Shown piece after piece: positions 56,703 to 64,000 of a DNA stretch of 64,000 nt; within the stretch, counting starts at the first letter, position 1; every line of letters begins with the position of its first letter. Origin of the DNA: Labilibaculum euxinicum (GTDB taxonomy: Bacteria > Bacteroidota > Bacteroidia > Bacteroidales > Marinifilaceae); assembly GCF_009795715.1 (NCBI RefSeq), contig NZ_WTCR01000001.1, forward strand, positions 474,564 to 538,563. The letters run 5' to 3'. The position numbers were made by a program, and so were the translations under genes. Under the pieces are notes generated by a model that saw nothing but the letters and a program-made list of their open reading frames with translations, made no database searches and had not been told where the DNA came from.

Positions 56703-58073
56703 ATGGATAAGAGAAACTTATTAAAAAACATTCTATATAAAATGGATTTGTTGCTGGAAGAGATAATAATTTACGGCTCGGTTTTCTTACTTTGTTTGTT
56801 GGTTGTGTTCATTTACATCCGAAAGCAAAAAAGAGAATCGCGCATTGTTGAGCAAAAAATTACGCAAGCCAAAGCCGACGGATTGTACGAACCGGTATCA
56901 CTCCATCCGGTAGTCGATCAGCATTCCTGCATAAAGAGCGGTGCCTGCATAACGGTTTGTCCCGAGAAAGATATTTTAGGAATCCAAAACGGAAAAGCTA
57001 CCGTAATTAACGCATCACAGTGCATTGGGCATGGTGCATGTTTTCATGCCTGTCCTACCCAAGCCATTAGTTTGTGCATTGGTACCGAAAAACGTGGCGT
57101 AGAATTACCTCATGTCGATCAGAATTTTGAAACCAATGTGCCGGGCATTTTTATTGCCGGCGAATTGGGTGGTATGGGACTGATAAGAAATGCAGTTGAG
57201 CAAGGCAGGCAGGCAATCGAGAATCTCACTTCCTGCATCAAAAAAAACAGCAAAGCGGAATATGATGTACTCATTGTTGGAGCAGGACCCGCAGGAATAT
57301 CAGCATCCTTAATGGCAAAAAAGAACAATCTGAAGTTCATCACTCTGGAACAGGATAGTCTGGGCGGAACAGTTTTTTCTTTCCCTCGATCAAAAATTGT
57401 AATGACCTCCCCTATGGATCTTCCTCTTTACGGAAAAGTGAAATTGTACGAAACCAGCAAAACAGAATTGCTCGAACTGTGGGGAGACGTAATGAACAAA
57501 AATGAAATCAGCGTAAGCGAAAATACAAAGGTTGAATCGATAGAAAAGAAGCACGAGTTTTTTAGTATTCGTACAAAAAACGGAGAAGAATATACCTCTC
57601 AGACAGTACTAATCAGCATTGGCCGGCGCGGTAGTCCGCGCAAGCTGAATGTAAATGGTGAACAGCTGGAAAAGGTAGCCTACCGATTACTCGAGCCCGA
57701 AAACATCTCCAACAAGAATATTTTGGTGGTTGGCGGCGGCGATTCGGCCATTGAATCGGCTCTGCTTTTGGCAGATCAAAACAAGGTAACCTTATCGTAC
57801 CGAAATAATTCTTTTAACCGCCTAAAACCTAAAAACAGTGAGCGAATTCAAGATGCAATCGCTCAGAACAAAATAAACGTGGTCTACAATTCCAATATCG
57901 ATCTGATACAGGAAAATTCTCTTACACTTTCGATTACTGATTCGGAAGACAAAATTGCCCTTGATAACGATCTGGTCTACATTTTTGCCGGTGGCGAATT
58001 ACCCTCTCAATTCCTGAAAAACTCAGGCATACAAATCACCAGGAAATTTGGCGATGCAATGCTAAAACACTGA
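56703..58073 (+). CDS. Membrane-anchored Fe-S/FAD NAD(P)-binding oxidoreductase
   Basis: The 456-residue protein has an N-terminal membrane helix (about 20-40), a ferredoxin-like domain and a two-dinucleotide-fold flavoprotein domain (FAD loop DVLIVGAGPAGISAS, NAD(P) loop ILVVGGGDSAIESA, IAGELGGMGLIRNAVEQG between the Fe-S and FAD parts). The Fe-S motifs are C76-C82-C86 and C107-C113-C117; the second cysteine of each is replaced by S79 and H110. Related proteins in other phyla keep this pattern, so it may be functional. It starts 79 bases after the cytochrome b-like gene. An alternative start at M14 is possible. It likely feeds or takes electrons between NAD(P)H and the cytochromes. Confidence 0.85.
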   Translation: MDKRNLLKNILYKMDLLLEEIIIYGSVFLLCLLVVFIYIRKQKRESRIVEQKITQAKADGLYEPVSLHPVVDQHSCIKSGACITVCPEKDILGIQNGKATVINASQCIGHGACFHACPTQAISLCIGTEKRGVELPHVDQNFETNVPGIFIAGELGGMGLIRNAVEQGRQAIENLTSCIKKNSKAEYDVLIVGAGPAGISASLMAKKNNLKFITLEQDSLGGTVFSFPRSKIVMTSPMDLPLYGKVKLYETSKTELLELWGDVMNKNEISVSENTKVESIEKKHEFFSIRTKNGEEYTSQTVLISIGRRGSPRKLNVNGEQLEKVAYRLLEPENISNKNILVVGGGDSAIESALLLADQNKVTLSYRNNSFNRLKPKNSERIQDAIAQNKINVVYNSNIDLIQENSLTLSITDSEDKIALDNDLVYIFAGGELPSQFLKNSGIQITRKFGDAMLKH

Positions 58074-58192
58074 CAAATAAAATCTGGAAGAGTCTTGAAA
58101 AGTCGAAAGGTCGAACAAATTATGAATGATGAATTTCACTCCTAACTTATAATTCATAACTCTTAATTGACAACTCATCATTAATAAAACAA
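58074..58192. repeat. AT-rich intergenic repeat before the 20-heme cytochrome gene
   Basis: The gap contains AATTATGAATGATGAATT and partially complementary TATAATTCATAA, a pattern common between Bacteroidota genes. It may form a weak hairpin; no promoter consensus was found in it. Confidence 0.35.
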
Positions 58193-59776
58193 ATGCACAG
58201 ATATTCCCTCATCATATTACTCTTGCTTGTTTCACAAGTTGTCCTTGCTCAATTGTCGCCGGGTGATTTGTCAAAAGCACATGCCAATTTGGAAGGTCTT
58301 TCGAATTGCACCCAGTGTCATGTTATTGGTGAAAAGGTAAGTAACAGCAAGTGTTTGGATTGCCATACATTACTTAATGAACGCATTGTTTCGAACAAAG
58401 GCTATCACGCTTCGGGCGAAATTAAGGGAAAAGAGTGTGTTGAATGTCACAGCGATCATCATGGGCGAAAATTTGAAATGATCCGCTTCGATAAAAATAC
58501 TTTTAAGCATGATTTAACGGGTTACGAACTACAGGGTGCACATCAGAAACTGGATTGTAAAGAATGCCACCAAAGCAAATTCATTACGAATAAACAAATT
58601 GCCAAAAAGGACTATTCCTATCTGGGACTGGAACCCAAATGTGCCGTTTGCCACACTGATGTTCATCAGCAAACACTTTCGTCCAGCTGTAATGATTGTC
58701 ATGATCAGAATCAGTTTGTGCCTGCTTCAAATTTCAATCATAAAAGCACCCAATTCCCTTTACTGGGTAAACATGAGAATGTGGACTGCGAAAAATGCCA
58801 TCAGACAGAGATAAAAAACAACGAGAAGTTTCAGCATTTTGCCGGCATCAAATTCAATTCCTGCACCTCCTGCCATACCGATGTTCACAACAACAAATTC
58901 GGCCCCAATTGCACCGATTGCCATACAGTAAACTCATTTAGAAGCGTAACTGCACTGAGTAATTTCGACCACAACAGTACTAATTTCAAATTAAGCGGAA
59001 AACACAAGAATGTAGATTGCAAAAGCTGCCACAAAGGCTCATACACCACACCCATTGCACACAACAGGTGCTCCAATTGCCATCAGGATTATCACCAAGG
59101 ACAATTTACAGCAAAGAAACTTTCGCCGGATTGCAAGAATTGCCATAGTGTAAACGGATTTGCAGGCTCGAGTTATTCCATCGATCAACACAACAAGAGT
59201 CAGTTTCCTTTGCAGGGAGCCCATTTGGCGACTCCTTGCTTTGCCTGTCATCAGCAAAATGAAAAATGGCAGTTCCGAAACATTGGCAAAACATGTGTCG
59301 ATTGCCATGAAAACATACACAAGAATATCATTAGCGATGGATTTTATCCAAACCAAAACTGTACTGCCTGTCATCAGGAAAATACATGGAACCAAATCGA
59401 ATTCGATCACAATTTAACCGCCTTTAAATTAAAGGGCGCGCACACTAAACAAGATTGCCGCGCCTGTCATTTTACTAAGAACAATCAAGGCGAAGCCATT
59501 CAAAAATTTACTGGTTTCGATCAGGAGTGCCTAAGTTGCCATCAGGATGAACATCAGAAGCAATTCGAGAAAAAAGGCACAACCAACTGTTTAAACTGCC
59601 ACCATCATGATGATTGGAAAATTGCCAATTTTAATCATGATAAAACTGACTTTAAACTGGAAGGAAAACATGCTGTTATTGATTGTAATGCATGTCACAA
59701 ACAGCTGGAAATGAATCAAACTTTTTATACACAATATAAATTTAAAGATTTCTCATGCGCTACTTGTCATCAATAA
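58193..59776 (+). CDS. Periplasmic 20-heme c-type cytochrome
   Basis: The 527-residue protein has a signal peptide (to VVLA, then Q) and 20 CxxCH heme motifs, about one per 26 residues, from CTQCH near residue 39 to CATCH at the very end. Repeated spacers of the form FDHNSTNFKLSGKHKNVDC suggest growth by module duplication. Numerous additional histidines could be distal ligands. No lipobox or membrane anchor is seen, so it should be a soluble periplasmic electron wire. It overlaps the next cytochrome gene by 22 bases, which points to coupled translation. Confidence 0.93.
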   Translation: MHRYSLIILLLLVSQVVLAQLSPGDLSKAHANLEGLSNCTQCHVIGEKVSNSKCLDCHTLLNERIVSNKGYHASGEIKGKECVECHSDHHGRKFEMIRFDKNTFKHDLTGYELQGAHQKLDCKECHQSKFITNKQIAKKDYSYLGLEPKCAVCHTDVHQQTLSSSCNDCHDQNQFVPASNFNHKSTQFPLLGKHENVDCEKCHQTEIKNNEKFQHFAGIKFNSCTSCHTDVHNNKFGPNCTDCHTVNSFRSVTALSNFDHNSTNFKLSGKHKNVDCKSCHKGSYTTPIAHNRCSNCHQDYHQGQFTAKKLSPDCKNCHSVNGFAGSSYSIDQHNKSQFPLQGAHLATPCFACHQQNEKWQFRNIGKTCVDCHENIHKNIISDGFYPNQNCTACHQENTWNQIEFDHNLTAFKLKGAHTKQDCRACHFTKNNQGEAIQKFTGFDQECLSCHQDEHQKQFEKKGTTNCLNCHHHDDWKIANFNHDKTDFKLEGKHAVIDCNACHKQLEMNQTFYTQYKFKDFSCATCHQ

Positions 59777-61434
59777 TCTTGATTTTATCATTTTCGCTCA
59801 ATGTCTTTTCCCAATCACCTCACGGAAAAGACATGAAAATAGATTGTGCAACCTGTCATACTCAGGAAGGATGGGTGGTGAACCCAGAAACATTTTCTTT
59901 CGATCATGCCAAAACGAATTTTCTGCTCGAAGGTCAGCATAAAGCCACAGACTGTAAGTCGTGCCATACCAATTTGGTATTTTCCGAAGCTAAAAGCGAA
60001 TGCATGCAATGTCATACCGATGTGCATACCGGCACGCTGGGTTCGGATTGTATGCTGTGTCACACAACACAATCGTGGCTGGTGACCAATATCTCCGAAA
60101 TTCATCAGCAAACCAGCTTCCCGCTTGTTGGTGCTCATGCCACAGCCGATTGTTTCGACTGCCATACCTCCAATAATTTTGCACAATTCGAGCCTTTACA
60201 GGTTGAATGTATCAACTGTCACAGAAAAGATTATATGGCGGCTACTGAACCAAACCATGTAACCGGTAATTATTCTACCAACTGCGAAGATTGTCATGAA
60301 ATGGGTGCTTTCCAATGGTCATCGGGAGGTTTCAACCACGATTTTTTCCCTTTAACAGATGGTCATGCCATTAGCGATTGTTTCCAATGTCACACAAACA
60401 ACAATTACTCATCGCTGTCCACCGATTGTTTTTCATGTCATCAGGCTGATTACAATGCCAGCACCACCCCTAACCATGTATCGGCCGGCTTGCCGCAAAA
60501 TTGTGAATTGTGCCATACAACCAAACCAGGTTGGAAACCTGCCAGTTTCGATACGCACAACGATTACTATGTGATACAGGGAGCACACAACAGAATTGCA
60601 ACAGATTGTTTTGCCTGTCACGAAGGCTCCTACAACAACACACCAAATACCTGTGTTGGTTGTCATCAGGCCGACTACAATCAAACTTCAGATCCGGTGC
60701 ACAGCACATCGGGTTTCTCTACCGATTGTGAAACCTGTCATTCGCAGGATGTTTGGGAACCAGCAAATTTCGATCACAACGATTTTTATGTGATTGAGGG
60801 AGCACATACCAAAATTGCAGCAGATTGTTTTGCCTGTCATCAAGGATCATACGACAACACGCCAAACACCTGCGCTGGTTGTCATCAGGCCGACTACAAT
60901 CAAACTTCGGATCCGGCGCACAGCACCTCAGGATTCTCTACTGATTGCGTAACCTGCCATTCTCAAAATGCATGGGAACCTGCCAATTTCGATCACAACG
61001 GTTTTTATGTGATACAAGGAGCGCATACAAAAATTGCAACAGATTGTTTTGCCTGCCATCAGGGAAGCTATGTGAACACACCAAACACTTGCTTTGGTTG
61101 TCATTCTGCGGATTACAATCAAACTGCTGATCCTGCTCATCAAGCAGCTAATTTCCCAACGGAATGTACCGATTGCCATACCGAAAATGCCTGGGAGCCT
61201 TCCACTTTCGACCACGACGGACAGTATTTCCCAATTTACAGCGGAAAACACCGCGATGAGTGGAATTCATGTACCGATTGTCATACCAACACAAGCAATT
61301 ATGCTGTTTTTTCGTGCATTACCTGTCATGAACACAACCAATCCGATACCGACAGACATCACAGTGATGTAAACAACTACGTGTACAACAGCACCTCTTG
61401 TTTGTCCTGTCATCCAGATGGAAGAGAGGATTAA
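59755..61434 (+). CDS. Periplasmic 22-heme c-type cytochrome with internal repeats
   Basis: The 559-residue protein starts inside the end of the previous gene and has its own signal peptide (MRYLSSIILILSFSLNVFS, then Q). It carries 22 CxxCH motifs. Residues from about 283 consist of three copies of a 73-residue unit with three hemes each (DCFACH, NTCVGCH, DCETCH and relatives). No lipobox is visible. With the 20-heme neighbour it gives 42 hemes in one transcript, an arrangement suited to long-distance electron transfer across the periplasm. Confidence 0.93.
   Translation: MRYLSSIILILSFSLNVFSQSPHGKDMKIDCATCHTQEGWVVNPETFSFDHAKTNFLLEGQHKATDCKSCHTNLVFSEAKSECMQCHTDVHTGTLGSDCMLCHTTQSWLVTNISEIHQQTSFPLVGAHATADCFDCHTSNNFAQFEPLQVECINCHRKDYMAATEPNHVTGNYSTNCEDCHEMGAFQWSSGGFNHDFFPLTDGHAISDCFQCHTNNNYSSLSTDCFSCHQADYNASTTPNHVSAGLPQNCELCHTTKPGWKPASFDTHNDYYVIQGAHNRIATDCFACHEGSYNNTPNTCVGCHQADYNQTSDPVHSTSGFSTDCETCHSQDVWEPANFDHNDFYVIEGAHTKIAADCFACHQGSYDNTPNTCAGCHQADYNQTSDPAHSTSGFSTDCVTCHSQNAWEPANFDHNGFYVIQGAHTKIATDCFACHQGSYVNTPNTCFGCHSADYNQTADPAHQAANFPTECTDCHTENAWEPSTFDHDGQYFPIYSGKHRDEWNSCTDCHTNTSNYAVFSCITCHEHNQSDTDRHHSDVNNYVYNSTSCLSCHPDGRED
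60602..61258 (+). repeat. Three tandem 219-bp units within the 22-heme cytochrome gene
   Basis: CAGATTGTTTTGCCTG recurs at 60602, 60821 and 61040, an exact period of 219 bases or 73 codons, each encoding three heme motifs. The first two units are the most alike and the third has diverged towards its end. Confidence 0.85.
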
Positions 61435-61514
61435 CCCTCGCAAAAGCATAAAGAACAAACCTGGTTGTAAGGTGATATCAAAAAGATGATTAATAGAGCT
61501 AAACAGAGATAAAA

Positions 61515-63122
61515 ATGAGAACTTTACCAGCAATTGTCGTAATTATTTTGCTTTGCCTAAGCACCCCGCTTCGGGCACAGGAAAAGTTTTTAGAAGGTGA
61601 AATCTCCTACAAAAGCTCACAAAACACCTATGTGAAATTCTCAAATACCGAATCAATTTCCGTTGGCGATACGCTGTATGTGAAAAAGGATTCTGATTTC
61701 GTTCCCGTATTAGTGGTGAACAACAAATCGTCGATATCGGTAATTGGAATGGCAGTTGGAGATATCAAGCTTGCCAAAGGCGATAAAATTATTGCCTTTC
61801 CTACAGCTAAAAAAACACCCGAAAAAGATATTATTCTGACTGAAGATCCCGAATATAATACTGAGATTGTTGAAAAAACAACACCAGCACCCAGAACCAA
61901 ACAGGAATTGAACCGGGAGGAACAAATCCGTGGTAAAATTTCAGCTTCGTCCTATTCCAACCTGTCCAGCTCATCGGGAGGCAGTAATCACCGGATGCGT
62001 TACAGCTTATCAATGAATGCCAAAAACATCGACAATTCGAAATTTTCAGCCGAAACCTACATTCGCTTTTCGCACAATTCGGGCGAGTGGGATGAGGTAA
62101 AATCGGATATTTTTAATGCACTTAAAATTTACAATCTGGCCATTTGTTACGATGCCAACCAGAGCACAAGCATTTGGTTGGGGCGAAAAATAAATCGGAA
62201 AGTTTCGAACATTGGCGCTGTTGATGGTGTACAGGTAGAAAAAAAAATTGGCAATTTCTCGCTGGGAGCTATTGCAGGCTCGAGGCCCGATTACGAAAAC
62301 TATTCCTTCAATTTTGACTTGATGCAGTTTGGTGGATACCTGGAACACAGCATGAAAACCAAAGTGGGAAGCATGCAAAATACGGTGTCGTTTTTCGAAC
62401 AAAAATACAAATCGAATACCGACAGACGGTTTGCCTACTATCAGCACAGCAATTCGCTTTTAAAAAACCTGTTCCTGTTTGCCTCTTTCGAAGTTGACCT
62501 GTACAAATTGGAAGAGGAAGTTTCGAAAAACACCTTCGACCTCACCAGCATGTATCTTTCTTTGCGATATCGGGTATCCAAACAACTTTCTCTTACGGGT
62601 TCGCTCGACAGACGCAAGAATGTGGTGTACTACGAAACCTTTAAAAGCCTTGCCTTTCAGATACTGGAAAATGAAACCCGTCAGGGAATTCGCTTTCGGG
62701 TAAACTACCGCCCCACGAATCGAATTTCGCTGGGGGCAAATGTCGGCCATCGTTCCCGTAAAAGCGAAGTGGAAGATTCAAAAAACCTGTATGCCTTTGT
62801 ATCGTACCGCAACGTTCCGGGAATTAACAGCAATGCCACCCTGTCAACCTCCGTTTTGCAGACTCATTATCTGGATGGAATAATTTACAAACTAAGACTA
62901 ACGCGCGATATTATTCCGGGAAAACTATTTGCAGGTCTCAACTACAGCTATGTGAATTACCAGTACAAATTCAACGATAATGAATTGATTCAGCACATTG
63001 GTGAAGCAAATGTATCGTGGCGAATCAATAAAAAACTCTCTTTCTCGGCCAATTACGAAGGAACATTCGAGTCTTCGCAGAATTATTCCCGACTGTATTT
63101 GAATTTGATCAAGAGGTTTTGA
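61515..63122 (+). CDS. Putative outer-membrane beta-barrel protein of the cytochrome cluster
   Basis: The 535-residue protein has a signal peptide (to PLRAQ), an N-terminal periplasmic region of about 115 residues with an SH3-like pattern (SVGDTLYVKK, AKGDKIIAF), a polar linker, and about 390 residues of alternating hydrophobic-polar strands ending in the terminal aromatic F typical of outer-membrane barrels. I do not recognise a named family. By position it could be the porin that lets the multiheme cytochrome contact the outside, analogous to MtrB or PioB, but no sequence link to those was seen. It lies 80 bases after the cytochrome gene. Confidence 0.75.
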   Translation: MRTLPAIVVIILLCLSTPLRAQEKFLEGEISYKSSQNTYVKFSNTESISVGDTLYVKKDSDFVPVLVVNNKSSISVIGMAVGDIKLAKGDKIIAFPTAKKTPEKDIILTEDPEYNTEIVEKTTPAPRTKQELNREEQIRGKISASSYSNLSSSSGGSNHRMRYSLSMNAKNIDNSKFSAETYIRFSHNSGEWDEVKSDIFNALKIYNLAICYDANQSTSIWLGRKINRKVSNIGAVDGVQVEKKIGNFSLGAIAGSRPDYENYSFNFDLMQFGGYLEHSMKTKVGSMQNTVSFFEQKYKSNTDRRFAYYQHSNSLLKNLFLFASFEVDLYKLEEEVSKNTFDLTSMYLSLRYRVSKQLSLTGSLDRRKNVVYYETFKSLAFQILENETRQGIRFRVNYRPTNRISLGANVGHRSRKSEVEDSKNLYAFVSYRNVPGINSNATLSTSVLQTHYLDGIIYKLRLTRDIIPGKLFAGLNYSYVNYQYKFNDNELIQHIGEANVSWRINKKLSFSANYEGTFESSQNYSRLYLNLIKRF

Positions 63123-63140
63123 TTTGCTTTTCTTGAAATG

Positions 63141-64000
63141 CCCCAGCTGAAGCAGGGGACAATGGAAAAAGACCGAACCATCATCATTCTGAGCGCAGCC
63201 GAAGAATCCTTTCATTAAAATAAGATGTTTCGACAAGCTCAACATGACAGCTGCACAGCTACCGCACGATTGTATCGTGTGGCACTAACTTTATAATATT
63301 AAGGGACGCGATACAATCGCGCACCAGCGTGAGGGAGAGGAAGTTTTGACAATCCTTTTGAAAAAAACGAAGCTATCTTCTCTTCTTATTCAGGAGAAGC
63401 ATAGGATGAGGTATTGGGATAATTCTTAAACCTCTCCCCAGCCCTCTCCTGAAGGCGAGGGAGTTTTGACAATCCTTTTCAAAAAAAAACGAAGCTGTTT
63501 TCTCTTCTCCTTTAGGAGAAGGATAGGATGAGGTCTATGGAAGAGATGTGTTTTTAATGCCCCGGCTGAAGCAGGGGACAATGGAAAAAGACCGAACCAT
63601 CATCATTCTGAGCGCAGCCGAAGAATCCTTTCATTAAAATAAGATGTTTCGACAAGCTCAACATGACAGCTGCACAGCTACCGCACGATTGTATCGTGTG
63701 GCACTAACTTTATAATATTAAGGGACGCGATACAATCGCGCACCAGCGTGAGGGAGAGGAAGTTTTGACAATCCTTTTGAAAAAAACGAAGCTATCTTCT
63801 CTTCTTATTCAGGAGAAGCATAGGATGAGGTATTGGGATAATTCTTAAACCTCTCCCCAGCCCTCTCCTGAAGGCGAGGGAGTTTTGACAATCCTTTTCA
63901 AAAAAAAACGAAGCTGTTTTCTCTTCTCCTTTAGGAGAAGGATAGGATGAGGTCTATGGAAGAGATGTGTTTTTAATGCCCCGGCTGAAGCAGGGGACAA
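63141..64000. repeat. 419-bp tandem repeat running off the window end
   Basis: CCCC(A/G)GCTGAAGCAGGGGACAA occurs at 63141, 63560 and 63979, a period of exactly 419 bases. The first two units look identical apart from one base near their start, and a third begins at the edge. Each unit holds a perfect dyad CGATTGTATCG/CGATACAATCG, two related 75-base segments 120 bases apart, and phrases such as CTGAGCGCAGCCGAAGAATC that recall dispersed Bacteroidota intergenic repeats. No gene was seen in it. Confidence 0.93.

Noticed and set aside
59700..59830. The two multiheme cytochromes as one gene split by a frameshift
   Set aside because: The second frame has its own start codon and a full signal peptide with cleavage site, so these are two proteins with overlapping genes.
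63141..64000. CRISPR array
   Set aside because: Units are 419 bases long and identical throughout, without short repeats separated by unique spacers.

Overview
The window is chromosomal DNA of a Bacteroidota bacterium, most likely a marine anaerobe or facultative anaerobe of the Marinilabiliales type. The placement below phylum is inference. The phylum evidence is direct: a tmRNA with the Bacteroidota tag GENNYALAA, a short primary sigma factor without region 1.1, many exact TAnnTTTG -7 promoter elements in front of genes, type IX secretion genes (gldJ, porU, porV), a Rho with a long disordered insertion, and a ResB-CcsA fusion.

Layout. 1-8 kb: a dihydroorotate dehydrogenase-like gene cut by the window edge, a one-chain pyruvate:ferredoxin oxidoreductase, a DUF4143-type ATPase and rho, all on the minus strand. 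8-12 kb: the primary sigma factor, rpe, a saccharopine/alanine dehydrogenase-like gene and ssrA. 12-14.6 kb: a decayed IS630 transposase and two lineage-specific genes, one a secreted protein built of three repeats. 14.6-24.4 kb: a MacB/HlyD-type ABC export operon divergent from a sigma54 response regulator and histidine kinase, with a good sigma54 promoter in between. 24.5-37 kb: housekeeping genes (rex, tRNA-Val, folC, phoH-like, ppx, mtaB, an inositol monophosphatase, an acyltransferase, a glycosyltransferase, a gdx-type SMR gene, murF) and gldJ. 37.6-42.6 kb: porU and porV. 42.6-50.3 kb: ispF, a CoA-binding protein, a thioredoxin, a zinc-ribbon/Nif3/MerR operon, an M23 peptidase and alaS. 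50.7-55.4 kb: a CcsBA cytochrome c synthase, a cupin and a double FKBP lipoprotein. 55.7-63.1 kb: five same-strand genes that look like a membrane-spanning electron-transfer system. The window ends in a 419-bp tandem repeat that runs past the edge.

The most interesting part is the 55.7-63.1 kb cluster: a membrane protein with the four-histidine pattern of a two-heme cytochrome b, a membrane-anchored Fe-S/FAD oxidoreductase whose two clusters each show three cysteines, a 20-heme and a 22-heme c-type cytochrome with overlapping reading frames, and an outer-membrane beta-barrel candidate. Together they could carry electrons from NAD(P)H or ferredoxin through the inner membrane and a 42-heme periplasmic wire to the outer membrane. 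This resembles porin-cytochrome conduits in logic but not in the recognisable identity of its parts. The cytochrome c synthase just upstream could supply heme attachment.
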